Assembly (NCBI GenBank): GCA_023457255.1
Contig: JAEWMB010000047.1
Coordinates: 1-64,000, forward strand
DNA length: 64,000 nt
Source: Bacillota bacterium
Lineage (GTDB): Bacteria > Bacillota > Clostridia > Lachnospirales > Lachnospiraceae
Direction: 5' to 3'
Shown here: piece after piece, positions 54,052 to 63,059 of the stretch
Numbering within the stretch: the stretch's first letter is position 1
Layout: the number at the start of each line of letters is the position of its first letter
Position numbers and translations under genes: made by a program
Notes under the pieces: generated by a model
Database searches by the model: none
Seen by the model: only the letters and a program-made list of their open reading frames with translations
Told to the model about the DNA's origin: nothing

Positions 54052-55251
54052 TTATACCAAGGCATGAATAAAGGATTCCAAACGGTCCAACCCCTTTTCT
54101 ATGGTTTCTAAAGAGATTGCATAGGACAAACGGATATGATCATCAAATCCAAAATCTGCACAAGGTATTACCGCTACATTATAATCCTCTATTAAGATTG
54201 ATGCAAGTTTTGCCACAGCTTCTATTTTTTCACCTTGATAAGATAAGGCTAAAACATCATTCACATCAATAAACAGGTAAAATGCTCCCTGTGGCAAATC
54301 TGCATGAAGGTACGGCATTTTCTGAATTCTCTCATACATATAGATACGCCGGCGGTCAAACTCCTGTCTCATACGTTCTACAGTATCCTGTGGGCCTTTT
54401 ATAGCCTCTAACGCTGCTTTTTGTGCAATAGAATTTGGATTCGATGTCTGATGGGATTGAATGTTACTCATAAGCTTGGCAATTTCTTTGTTAGAAGCTG
54501 TATAACCAATTCTCCAACCGGTCATCGAATAACTTTTAGCTACACCACTGCAGGTAATCGTCCTTTGATAAATCTTCTCTCCCAAACTCGCAATACTGAC
54601 AACTTCATCATCGCCATACACTAGATTTTCATACATCTCATCTGAAATTACATAGATATCTTTTTCAACAACTACTCTAGCAATCTCTTCTAATTCCTCC
54701 CTTGTATAAATCATACCGGTAGGGTTGTTTGGTGAGTTAAGAATCAGTGCTTTGGTCTTATCCGTACAGGCAGCTTCAATTTGCTTTGCGGTAACTTTAT
54801 AGCCTTGATTTCTTCCTCCCCTTATGTATACCGGAATACCGTCACTAAGCCGAACGATTTCAGGATAACTGAGCCAATATGGTGCGGGAATAATAACTTC
54901 ATCTCCCGGATTAAGAATTGCTTCAAAAATATTCGTAAGAGAGTGTTTTCCTCCATTACTGACTACAATCTGTGATGGTTCATATAAGATATGATTAAAC
55001 CGTTGTAATTTATCACAAATCACCTTTTTAAGCTCAGGAATTCCGGATGCATCCGTATATTTTGTAAAGCCGTCGTGTATGGCTTTCACCGCTGCTTCAT
55101 TTATATTATCCGGTGTGTTAAAATCAGGCTCCCCTGCCCCGAATCCCACCACATCAATTCCCTTTGCCTTTAATTCCTTTACCTTTGCGGTTATTGAAAG
55201 CGTTGAGGATGGTTTCACTGCCTGCGCTTTTCTTGATAATGTTAGTGACAT
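54052..55251 (-). CDS. Pyridoxal-phosphate aminotransferase, aspartate type (class I)
   Basis: A 399-residue class I/II aminotransferase. The PLP lysine is in SGVAKSYSMTGWRIGY; other conserved sites are NSPNNPTGMIYTREELEEIARV and SDEMYENLVYG. It resembles bacterial AspB (class Ib). It likely makes aspartate or a related amino acid from the 2-oxo acid. It is 12 bases upstream of the NUDIX gene, suggesting co-transcription. A specific substrate is not proven by sequence. Confidence 0.9.
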   Translation of the reverse strand: MSLTLSRKAQAVKPSSTLSITAKVKELKAKGIDVVGFGAGEPDFNTPDNINEAAVKAIHDGFTKYTDASGIPELKKVICDKLQRFNHILYEPSQIVVSNGGKHSLTNIFEAILNPGDEVIIPAPYWLSYPEIVRLSDGIPVYIRGGRNQGYKVTAKQIEAACTDKTKALILNSPNNPTGMIYTREELEEIARVVVEKDIYVISDEMYENLVYGDDEVVSIASLGEKIYQRTITCSGVAKSYSMTGWRIGYTASNKEIAKLMSNIQSHQTSNPNSIAQKAALEAIKGPQDTVERMRQEFDRRRIYMYERIQKMPYLHADLPQGAFYLFIDVNDVLALSYQGEKIEAVAKLASILIEDYNVAVIPCADFGFDDHIRLSYAISLETIEKGLDRLESFIHALV

Positions 55252-55440
55252 ATATTTCTCTCCTGCAGATCGTAATTTTCGCTATACTAAGATACATTGC
55301 TTTATTGTATACACGAATTATTTTATACATTATAATGTAGAAATTTCCTGTTTGCAAGTGTTTTATCACTTCCGTATGCTTTTCATAATAAGATACTATG
55401 ATTGAGGAAACACAAACAAAGATGAAACCAAAACATAAGG

Positions 55441-55496
55441 AAAAAATAAGGTGCTTAAGTGCTTAAATATACTGCATTTAAGTATTTAAGCAACCT
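55441..55496 (-). terminator. Intrinsic terminator downstream of the rny-adjacent insert
   Basis: On the minus strand GGTTGCTTAAATACTTAAAT pairs back on ATTTAAGCACTTAAGCACC around GCAGTAT, followed by TTATTTTTT. It begins with ATGAGGTTG, as does the rny terminator, suggesting a common origin. Confidence 0.7.
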
Positions 55497-55736
55497 CATA
55501 ATTAATCTGTAACCCTTGAGTTGATATGCTTGTTTGCTAAAAAACTTGCTTTTAGATTTGTAAACATAATTTCGAATATCTAATTCCGAAATAAAATGAT
55601 CTACGGAAACAATTTTTTGTCTTAATAATAGATTATGTAAGCATTTTTGCTGTGATAGTAATAAATATATTTCTTTCATATGCCGCATGCGTTCGGTTTT
55701 ATATATTCGTAATATTTTTCTCCATCGCTCATCAAA

Positions 55737-56078
55737 TTACTTTTTTATATAGCCATATATCCTATTTATCAATGCAAGTATCTCATTCATTTCCACATCT
55801 AGCATACCTTGACTTAATATTTTAAAATCATTATAAATTCCTAATATTGTATTGTATAATGCTTCAATTAAAAAATCATAATCAATAATAATATTATCAT
55901 CTTCTAAATATTTTTTGTCCATAGATATTTCAGAAACTAAATCTTTACTGTATACGATCATATCTGGCTCATTTTCAAAAGTCTTTATTTCAATATAGCC
56001 ATTACTATATGTGTCATTTTTATGAGAAATCCACCATTTATTAATAAGAACATTTAATTTGAAAATATCATCACGCAT
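55737..56078 (-). CDS. Hypothetical protein, 113 aa, in the rny-adjacent insert
   Basis: A 113-residue, acidic, mostly helical protein beginning MRDDIFKLNVLINKWWISHKNDTY and ending LALINRIYGYIKK. GAGG is five bases before the ATG and an extended -10 (TGGTATAAT, box at 56103-56108) lies about 25 bases upstream, so it probably has its own promoter. Very AT-rich codon use. Size and acidity resemble small immunity or accessory proteins, but I cannot assign a family. A further minus-strand frame (55455-55688) has no ribosome binding site and is doubtful. Confidence 0.6.
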   Translation of the reverse strand: MRDDIFKLNVLINKWWISHKNDTYSNGYIEIKTFENEPDMIVYSKDLVSEISMDKKYLEDDNIIIDYDFLIEALYNTILGIYNDFKILSQGMLDVEMNEILALINRIYGYIKK

Positions 56079-56140
56079 AGTAACCTCATAATCTTAATAC
56101 ACATTATACCAATTTGTAACAAGTTATAAGAACTTCCAAA

Positions 56141-56202
56141 AACATGAGGTTGCAAAAGTATTATAAATGCAGTATTTATAACACTTTTCACAACCTCATG
56201 TT
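56141..56202 (-). terminator. Intrinsic terminator of rny
   Basis: AACATGAGGTTG (56141-56152) pairs with its complement at 56191-56202, continued by AAAAGT/ACTTTT and TTATAAAT/ATTTATAA; on the minus strand a short T-run follows. A 62-base hairpin, unusually long and nearly perfect. Confidence 0.82.
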
Positions 56203-56217
56203 TATTTCATTCATTTT

Positions 56218-57774
56218 TTATTTAGCGTAATCTGTAACCCTTGACTCACGAATTACATTTACTTTGATCATGCCCGGATATTCTAATTCGGACTCAATCT
56301 TCTTGGATAAGTCACGAGCGAGCAATACCATATCGTCATCGGTAACCTGATCAGGCACCACCATAACGCGTACTTCTCGTCCTGCTTGAATTGCAAATGA
56401 CTTATCGACCCCTTTAAAGCCGTTGGTAATATCTTCTAACTGTTTCAAACGGTTAGTATATGTTTCCAATGTCTCCCTACGAGCACCAGGTCTGGCAGCC
56501 GAAATTGTATCAGCAGCTTGAACGATACAGGCAATTAAGGATTGGAATTCCACATCGCCGTGATGTGCTTCCACGGCATTAATTACAATTGGAGATTCTT
56601 TGTACTTTCTACATAAATCAACACCAATCTGAACATGTGTTCCTTCCATTTCATGATCCACTGATTTTCCAATATCGTGCAATAAACCTGCACGCTTTGC
56701 TATACGTACATCAACACCGATTTCTCCGGCTAATAAACCGGACAAAATAGCCACTTCGATGGAATGCTTCAATGCATTCTGACCATAGCTTGTTCTAAAT
56801 TTCATCTTACCTAATAGTCTAACAAGTTCCGGATGAATGCCATGAACACCAACCTCTAAAGTTGCTGCTTCACCTTCTTCACGAATCATCGTTTCCACTT
56901 CTTTTTGAGCTTTTTCTACCATCTCTTCGATTCTTGCTGGATGAATACGTCCATCTACAATCAATTTCTCAAGGGCTATTCTAGCAACCTCTCTGCGAAT
57001 TGGATCAAAGCCAGAAAGAATGACTGCTTCCGGAGTATCGTCAATGATTAAATCGACACCAGTTAAGGTTTCTAAAGTACGAATATTACGTCCCTCTCTA
57101 CCAATGATTCTACCCTTCATCTCATCATTTGGAAGCTGTACAACTGATATCGTTGTCTCAGCCACATGGTCTGCAGCACACTTCTGAATTGCAGTAACAA
57201 CATAATCCTTTGCCTTTTTCTCAGCTTCTTCTTTTGCCCTGCTTTCTAATTCTTTAATTAGTACCGCAGTTTCATGTTTTACTTCATCTTCGACAGTTTT
57301 AATAAGATATTCCTTCGCTTGTTCGGAGGTCAAACCGGAAATTTTCTCTAACTCAGCAACTTGTTTCTGATGGGATTCTTCCACCTCAACACGGAGTCTA
57401 TCAAGTTCCTGCTCCTTCGTTACGAGTTTCGCTTCCTTCTTTTCCAGTGCTTCCGTTTTTCTGTCAAGTGTTTCTTCCTTCGTTAACACACGTTTTTCAT
57501 AACGCTGTAACTCAGCTCTACGTTCCTTCGTCTCTCTCTCAAGCTCATTCTTCGTCTTTAAAGACTCTTCTTTTGCTTCGAGTAAGGCCTCTCTTTTCTT
57601 AGTTTCCGCTGTTTTTAACGCTTCATCTATGATTTCTCTTGCTTTTTCGTCTGCACTACCAATTTTGCCTTCTACGACTTTTTTATAGTAGCTTATAGCA
57701 GATTTCCAAGCAATCAGAGCAACTATGACCGCAGTAATCACACATGCAATTACTATTTTAAAAACCTCTGGCAC
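56218..57774 (-). CDS. rny: Ribonuclease Y
   Basis: A 518-residue RNase Y: N-terminal membrane helix (VFKIVIACVITAVIVALIAW), a long coiled coil (about residues 40-190), a KH RNA-binding domain (GRIIGREGRNIRTLETLTGVDLIIDDTP) and an HD nuclease domain (HSIEVA; LLHDIGKSVDHE). It starts mRNA decay at the membrane in Firmicutes. GGAGGTG precedes the ATG. Its last codons contain the 17-bp sequence that is repeated 725 bases downstream. Confidence 0.97.
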   Translation of the reverse strand: MPEVFKIVIACVITAVIVALIAWKSAISYYKKVVEGKIGSADEKAREIIDEALKTAETKKREALLEAKEESLKTKNELERETKERRAELQRYEKRVLTKEETLDRKTEALEKKEAKLVTKEQELDRLRVEVEESHQKQVAELEKISGLTSEQAKEYLIKTVEDEVKHETAVLIKELESRAKEEAEKKAKDYVVTAIQKCAADHVAETTISVVQLPNDEMKGRIIGREGRNIRTLETLTGVDLIIDDTPEAVILSGFDPIRREVARIALEKLIVDGRIHPARIEEMVEKAQKEVETMIREEGEAATLEVGVHGIHPELVRLLGKMKFRTSYGQNALKHSIEVAILSGLLAGEIGVDVRIAKRAGLLHDIGKSVDHEMEGTHVQIGVDLCRKYKESPIVINAVEAHHGDVEFQSLIACIVQAADTISAARPGARRETLETYTNRLKQLEDITNGFKGVDKSFAIQAGREVRVMVVPDQVTDDDMVLLARDLSKKIESELEYPGMIKVNVIRESRVTDYAK

Positions 57775-57947
57775 AGGAGCACCTCCTTTATTTAGTTTTC
57801 ATTGTACATGTATACAACATATAAATTTTATACTGTTTTTATATTTATGTCAAGTACACATTGGAAAATTTTATGCATTTTGTTGAATATTTTCGCAAAA
57901 TGTTGAAATTGTTCATATATAAAGCACATTATATTGATTTGAATGAA

Positions 57948-59423
57948 TTAAGACACTTTTTCACTTTCTAACATTTCGCCCATATAATAAAATCCCTTAC
58001 ACTCTGCTAATCTCACAGAAATAAGCTGTCCAATTAATTCTTTTGTTCCTTTAAAATGCACCAGCATATTATTACTCAATCTGCCAGTCATTAAACTATT
58101 ATCCTGCTCATTAACTTCTTCTACAAGAATTTCCGCAATTTTACCTTCATCCTCTTTTGCAAGTTTAGAAGAAGTTTCTTGAATTGTTGTTAAAAGACGT
58201 TGAAACCGCTCTTTTGCTACTTGCTCCGGAATCTGGTCTTCCATTGCCGCTGCCGGGGTTCCGCTTCGTTTGCTATAGATAAAGGTATATGCACTGTCAT
58301 AACCAACTTTACGTACTACATCTAATGTATCGCTAAAATCTTCTTCGGTTTCTCCGGGAAATCCTACAATAATATCCGTAGTTAAGGAGATGTTCGGCAT
58401 TGCCCTCTTTATACGGTCAACTAAGGCAAGATAATCCTCTTTCGTATACTTCCGATTCATCTTCTTTAATAATTCCGTACTTCCCGATTGTACCGGCAAG
58501 TGAAGATGATTACAGATTTTCTTACTGTTTTTCATTACGTCGATTACGTCATTTGATAAATCTTTTGGATGCGGTGTCATAAAACGAATACGCTTTAGCC
58601 CTTCCACCTGTTCTACCATCTTAAGCAGCTCTGCAAAGGAAATCGGTTCTTCAAGTGTCTTGCCATAGGAATTGACATTCTGACCAAGAAGCATGACTTC
58701 AACAACACCCTTTGATACAAGCTGCTTGATCTCTTTGATAATGTCTTCCGGATTTCTGCTGCGTTCTCTGCCGCGCACATAAGGAACGATACAATAACTA
58801 CAGAAATTATTGCACCCATACATAATATTGACACCCGCTTTAAACTTATACTTTTGCTCGCTGGGAAGTTCTTCGACAATCTTATCTGTTTCCTTCCAAA
58901 TGTCGATTACCATCTTCTTTGTTGTTTGCCTCTCATAAATAAGTTCTGCCAATTTAAAGATATTATGAGTACCGAATACTATATCAATAAAGCGATAGCT
59001 TTTCTTAATTTTATCCACCACATGGGACTCCTGCATCATACATCCGCAAAGTGCAATTCTCATGTGAGGATTCTTTTTCTTTAAGTTGCCAAGAAAACCG
59101 ATACGGCCATATACTCTGGTGTTTGCATTTTCACGCACGGTACAAGTATTATAAACTACAAAGTCAGCCTCTTCCGAATCTGTTTCCACATATCCAATGG
59201 TTTCGAGGATACCAGATAGCTTTTCCGAATCTTTGGCATTCATTTGGCATCCAAAAGTCTGGACATTAAAAGTAAGCGGACGGCCTAATTCGTCTGCTGC
59301 CTTTTTCGCTTCCGCCTTACATAATGCCATGTAATAATATTGGCGTTCCGGCTCTTTTTCGGGTACTAAACCAGAAAGATCAATTAAATCTATATTACTC
59401 ATTAAGTTATCCAATTCACTCAT
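57948..59423 (-). CDS. miaB: tRNA-2-methylthio-N6-isopentenyladenosine synthase MiaB
   Basis: A 491-residue methylthiotransferase. The N-terminal domain (VQTFGCQMNAKDSE; TCTVRENA; LCGCMMQE) binds one 4Fe-4S cluster; the radical-SAM core has the motif YGCNNFCSYCIVPYVRGRERSR; a TRAM domain ends the protein. It modifies A37 of tRNAs that read UNN codons. ATG at 59423 has GAGGAG upstream. It stands between rny and the pro operon. Confidence 0.96.
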   Translation of the reverse strand: MSELDNLMSNIDLIDLSGLVPEKEPERQYYYMALCKAEAKKAADELGRPLTFNVQTFGCQMNAKDSEKLSGILETIGYVETDSEEADFVVYNTCTVRENANTRVYGRIGFLGNLKKKNPHMRIALCGCMMQESHVVDKIKKSYRFIDIVFGTHNIFKLAELIYERQTTKKMVIDIWKETDKIVEELPSEQKYKFKAGVNIMYGCNNFCSYCIVPYVRGRERSRNPEDIIKEIKQLVSKGVVEVMLLGQNVNSYGKTLEEPISFAELLKMVEQVEGLKRIRFMTPHPKDLSNDVIDVMKNSKKICNHLHLPVQSGSTELLKKMNRKYTKEDYLALVDRIKRAMPNISLTTDIIVGFPGETEEDFSDTLDVVRKVGYDSAYTFIYSKRSGTPAAAMEDQIPEQVAKERFQRLLTTIQETSSKLAKEDEGKIAEILVEEVNEQDNSLMTGRLSNNMLVHFKGTKELIGQLISVRLAECKGFYYMGEMLESEKVS

Positions 59424-59505
59424 AATTCTCCTCATTTCTACTCACATTTCCTGCGTGTGATTTCTGCACATCCTAAGTTTGTATACAGCGCAGACACAAA
59501 TTTGC

Positions 59506-59531
59506 AGAGTGAAAGATAAATCTTTCACTCT
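59506..59531. repeat. Perfect 12-bp hairpin in the miaB upstream region
   Basis: AGAGTGAAAGAT (59506-59517) and its complement (59520-59531) are separated by two bases. It lies about 85 bases upstream of miaB. No T-run follows, so it is not a normal terminator. The remainder of 59424-59757 shows no gene. Confidence 0.6.
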
Positions 59532-59757
59532 TATTCTCCCTATTGATTTGTTCCTCTCAGCATATCTTGCTGTGCTAAAGTTTACGATACAGCACACAAA
59601 TCAAAGTTCCCAATTTTTAAAGGTTTTCTTATCAATCTCATATAACGCTATACTCATGTACCATAGTATTTTACGGGAAATGCTTCTTGTTTGCAAGTGG
59701 AAATACAAAACAGAACAATTGTCTAAACTAAACATAAAAAAATACTATCAATAGACA

Positions 59758-59813
59758 TAAAAAACCAGATATCCCTTTCATCCTCACCGAAGCTACTAGG
59801 AATATCCAGTTTC
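59758..59813 (-). terminator. Intrinsic terminator of the proB-proA operon
   Basis: On the minus strand AAACTGGATATTCC pairs with GGGATATCTGGTTT (three G-U pairs) followed by TTTTTT, just after the proA stop codon. Confidence 0.78.
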
Positions 59814-59854
59814 TTTTCACAATAACAAAGTCTTATTTAACATCACAATATCCC

Positions 59855-61102
59855 TTATGGTCTTATCTGCCCATTGCCAAATACAACATATTTTGTAGAG
59901 GTTAACGCCTCTAATCCCATAGGTCCTCTGGCATGAAGCTTTTGTGTACTGATTCCTATTTCTGCACCAAGTCCAAAGACTTCTCCATCCGTAAATCTGG
60001 TAGATGCGTTCACATATACCGCGGCTGCGTCGACTTCCTCTAAAAATTTCATCGCATTCTGATAGTCAGACGTAATAATGCACTCAGAATGACCGGTATT
60101 ATAACAGTTAATGTGAGCAATTGCCGCCTCTATTCCACTTACAATCTTAACAGAGATCAGACGGTCTAAATATTCCATAGCAAAATCTTCTTCTGTTGCT
60201 TCCTCCATCTGCGGGCAGATAGCCCTAGCTCTGGAATCTGCACGAAATACGATTTGTTTCTTAGTCAGCCTTTGATATACCTGTGGTAAAAATTCTTCCG
60301 ACACAGTTTCATGGATAACGAGAGATTCACAGGCATTGCAAACTCCCAAGCGCTGTGTTTTTGCATTATCTATAATATCAAGTGCCATAGCAAAATCTGC
60401 GGATTCATCTACATAGATGTGACAATTACCGGTGCCGGTCTCAATTACCGGAACAGTACTATGTTCAACAACTGTCTTGATCAGTCCCGCTCCGCCTCTA
60501 GGAATAAGTACATCGATGTACTCATTTAATTTCATGAGACTTGCTGCGGTTTCTCTACTGGTATCCTCTAGCAACTGTACGGAATTTTCATTAATTCCAG
60601 TCCCCTTAAGTGCTTCTTTCAGCACCTTAACGATGCTTAAGTTGGAATTGATTGCATCACTGCCACCCCTTAATATCACTGCATTTCCTGCCTTAAAGCA
60701 AAGTCCAAAAGCGTCTGAGGTTACATTAGGTCTGGATTCATAAATAATACCGATAACACCGATTGGCACACGGCGTTTTAATATCTGAAGACCATTTGGA
60801 CGAATTTCAGAGGAAAGAACTTCACCGATAGGATCTTTTAAGGAAACAATTTGTCGTAATCCATCTGCCATCTGCTCCAATCGATTGGAAGTTAAGCGTA
60901 AGCGGTCAATCAAAGATTCTTTCATCTGATTCTTTTCCGCATTTTCTATATCAAGCTGGTTTGCCGTCAGAATTTCCTTTTGATGTGCAATCAACGCTTT
61001 CGCACATGCCAGCAATCCTTCATTCTTCTTCGTCTGTCCAAGGTGACTTAGCTCACTTGCTGCTGCCTTTGCCTTGGCACCAATTGTGAATAAAGCTTCC
61101 AT
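59855..61102 (-). CDS. proA: Glutamate-5-semialdehyde dehydrogenase (gamma-glutamyl phosphate reductase)
   Basis: A 415-residue ProA. The NADP-binding and catalytic regions are visible: PRGGAGLIKTVVEHSTVPVIETGTGNCHIYVDESADF and the catalytic cysteine in QRLGVCNACESLV. It reduces glutamyl-5-phosphate in proline synthesis. Last gene of the proB-DUF896-fau-proA operon; the preceding fau gene ends about 100 bases upstream. Terminator follows. Confidence 0.96.
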   Translation of the reverse strand: MEALFTIGAKAKAAASELSHLGQTKKNEGLLACAKALIAHQKEILTANQLDIENAEKNQMKESLIDRLRLTSNRLEQMADGLRQIVSLKDPIGEVLSSEIRPNGLQILKRRVPIGVIGIIYESRPNVTSDAFGLCFKAGNAVILRGGSDAINSNLSIVKVLKEALKGTGINENSVQLLEDTSRETAASLMKLNEYIDVLIPRGGAGLIKTVVEHSTVPVIETGTGNCHIYVDESADFAMALDIIDNAKTQRLGVCNACESLVIHETVSEEFLPQVYQRLTKKQIVFRADSRARAICPQMEEATEEDFAMEYLDRLISVKIVSGIEAAIAHINCYNTGHSECIITSDYQNAMKFLEEVDAAAVYVNASTRFTDGEVFGLGAEIGISTQKLHARGPMGLEALTSTKYVVFGNGQIRP

Positions 61103-61200
61103 ACTGTTACCTCCTTTTATTTTAATAAATTCTTTCAGAATACTTGAAGCAAATCGTGATACCCAACAAAAAAATCATCTTTGTGGTAGCTTCGTGCAGT

Positions 61201-61782
61201 TTAAATGTAAGACTTGCACTCCACCATCCGTTGTTCTGTAACAATTCTATGCACCGGAACATCGGACTGTTTTGCCGGCAGTACTTCTTCAATTTGAAAA
61301 TCATAAGCAATGGCAACTCTTTTTAAATTTGGATTCGGATGACTCATGAAATATCTATCATAAAACCCTCCGCCATAACCAACCCGATTCCCTGAAAAAT
61401 CAAACGCTAATCCCGGTACAACCATAATTTGTTTCCGTTCTTCCTCCACTTGCCCAAGGATTTTAGGCGGAGGTTCTAAAATCCCTAAAGTACCGGGGGA
61501 GAGTTCATCCAGATTCTTTATCTGATAAAATTCCATGCATTTTTTATCTAAGACTCTTGGTACATACACACGCTTTCCGGATAAGAGTGCACCGGTTATC
61601 AGCCCATAGGTATCGACTTCGTTGCCAAAGGAAACATAAGTAAATAAGTCCTCCGATATCGTATAATCAGGATGTCTTAATAATTGGTCTAAAATAACCG
61701 AAGATTTCATTTGAACTTCTTCCTCTGTCATCTGATCTCTTCTGGCTTTATTTCGTTTTCTCAGCATGCTTTTATCCATCAT
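61201..61782 (-). CDS. 5-formyltetrahydrofolate cyclo-ligase
   Basis: A 193-residue 5-FCL enzyme; the signature VGYGGGFYDRYF, the N-terminal KRNKARRDQM and VDTYGLI identify it. It converts 5-formyl-THF to methenyl-THF with ATP. It begins two bases after the stop of the DUF896 gene and is inserted, with that gene, between proB and proA. Confidence 0.94.
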   Translation of the reverse strand: MMDKSMLRKRNKARRDQMTEEEVQMKSSVILDQLLRHPDYTISEDLFTYVSFGNEVDTYGLITGALLSGKRVYVPRVLDKKCMEFYQIKNLDELSPGTLGILEPPPKILGQVEEERKQIMVVPGLAFDFSGNRVGYGGGFYDRYFMSHPNPNLKRVAIAYDFQIEEVLPAKQSDVPVHRIVTEQRMVECKSYI

Positions 61783-61784
61783 TT

Positions 61785-61994
61785 TTAGTGTTTATCCTTC
61801 TTTGCCAAATCCGTTACTGACCCGTCCGGATTTAATATGGAGATGTTGCTGAGTGTTCCACGCATATTCTGACGAATCGCTGCGATATATTCCTGACGAA
61901 GTTTCTGCTGTTCTGCTTTTTCTTCTTCTGTCAGACCTTCCGCTTTTGATTTGTGATACAACTCATTAATTCTGGCAATTTTTAATTCATCCAT
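61785..61994 (-). CDS. DUF896 (YnzC-like) protein
   Basis: A 69-residue protein starting MDELKIARINELYHKSKAEGLTEEEKAEQQKLRQEYI, the full DUF896 helical-hairpin signature, ending LAKKDKH. In Bacillus subtilis a related protein is linked to SOS and cell-division control, but its role here is unknown. Its ORF is packed between proB and fau. Confidence 0.92.
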   Translation of the reverse strand: MDELKIARINELYHKSKAEGLTEEEKAEQQKLRQEYIAAIRQNMRGTLSNISILNPDGSVTDLAKKDKH

Positions 61995-62081
61995 TCATTT
62001 AACTCCTATTACTAATTTTGTTTATAATTCTCTTCTTTAGTTTGCTTTTTAATTCCCTTTAAATTCTCTATCCTAATTATT

Positions 62082-62933
62082 TTATTCCGCAGAGGAATAT
62101 TGCTTGGTAGAAAGATAGTCCATCATATGAAAATCTTGGTTTTTATGTGCTTTAAATAAGGTTCCGACGTTCTTTCCCTCCAAGATACGGCGAATGACAC
62201 TTAAATCCTCTCCATTCGCTACTACCATATCTGCACCGGCGTCTGTCGCAATCCGGGCTGCTGATATCTTAGTACTCATACCACCGGTTCCGACATTAGA
62301 GCCGGCACCTTTTCCCATCTTTAAGATACTTTCATCAATCACCTCAACGGTGTCAATAAAAGCCGCATCCGGATTACTTCTAGGATCATCACTATAAAGC
62401 CCATCGATATCCGAAAGCAGAATCAAAAGATCGGCATCCACTAAAGCCGCAACAATGGCGGAAAGCGTGTCATTATCACCAAATTCTACTTCATCTGTTG
62501 TAACGGTATCATTTTCATTCACGATGGGAACAATTCCAAGCTTTAGAAGCTGATGAAAGGTACGCTGTGCATTCTCACGGCTGGTATCATTGAGCATGGT
62601 ATACTTTGTCATCAGTATTTGTGCCGTAAGCTGATTATATTCTGCAAATAACTTCTGATATACCATCATAAGGCGTGCCTGACCTACTGCAGCACAGGCT
62701 TGCTTAAGCGCTAAATCATTTGGTTTTTCCACCAATCCGATGGATTTTCTGCCGACCGCTATTGCTCCGGAAGAAACAAGAATCACTTCTTTTCCCTGAT
62801 TAGAAAGATCCGTTAGGATTCGTACCAGTTTTTCCATCTTAGATAAATTAAGGTTACCAGTCTCCTGATGTGTTAAAGAGGAAGACCCTATTTTAATAAC
62901 AATTCTCTGCTTGTGCGTTAGCATCTCTCTCAT
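62082..62933 (-). CDS. proB: Glutamate 5-kinase (lacking PUA domain)
   Basis: A 283-residue amino-acid kinase. The start MREMLTHKQRIVIKIGSSSL and VSSGAIAVGRKSIGL, NENDTVTTDEVEFGDND, and GTGGMSTKISAARIATDAGADMVVANG are the ProB signatures. It phosphorylates glutamate in proline synthesis. It ends near residue 283 and lacks the C-terminal PUA domain found in enteric ProB (about 367 residues), as in many clostridia. ATG at 62933 follows GGGGT; frames further upstream are not needed. First gene of the operon. Confidence 0.94.
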   Translation of the reverse strand: MREMLTHKQRIVIKIGSSSLTHQETGNLNLSKMEKLVRILTDLSNQGKEVILVSSGAIAVGRKSIGLVEKPNDLALKQACAAVGQARLMMVYQKLFAEYNQLTAQILMTKYTMLNDTSRENAQRTFHQLLKLGIVPIVNENDTVTTDEVEFGDNDTLSAIVAALVDADLLILLSDIDGLYSDDPRSNPDAAFIDTVEVIDESILKMGKGAGSNVGTGGMSTKISAARIATDAGADMVVANGEDLSVIRRILEGKNVGTLFKAHKNQDFHMMDYLSTKQYSSAE

Positions 62934-63059
62934 GTTAAACTTACCCCGATTCCGGTGCCTTAGCACCATTTAATAACGATAGCAACTTGTGTTCCGGCAC
63001 AAATTGCCGGCATCTTATTCCCTTTCCGACAAGAAGCAAATAACTTATCTTTCTATCTG

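Larger units (their letters stand above)
55503..56244. mobile_element. 0.7-kb insert bounded by 17-bp direct repeats at the rny 3' end
   Basis: TAATCTGTAACCCTTGA occurs at 56228-56244, inside the last codons of rny, and exactly again at 55503-55519, 725 bases away. Nine bases of the terminator start (CAACCTCAT) are also repeated beside each copy. The segment between is more AT-rich than its surroundings and carries one probable gene of unknown function. This is the layout left by site-specific integration at a gene's 3' end, or by local duplication. No integrase gene is inside it. Confidence 0.5.

Noticed and set aside
55455..55688. A 77-codon minus-strand frame in the rny-adjacent insert
   Set aside because: No ribosome binding site at either ATG, and its last codons run through the 17-bp direct repeat and the terminator; more likely non-coding.
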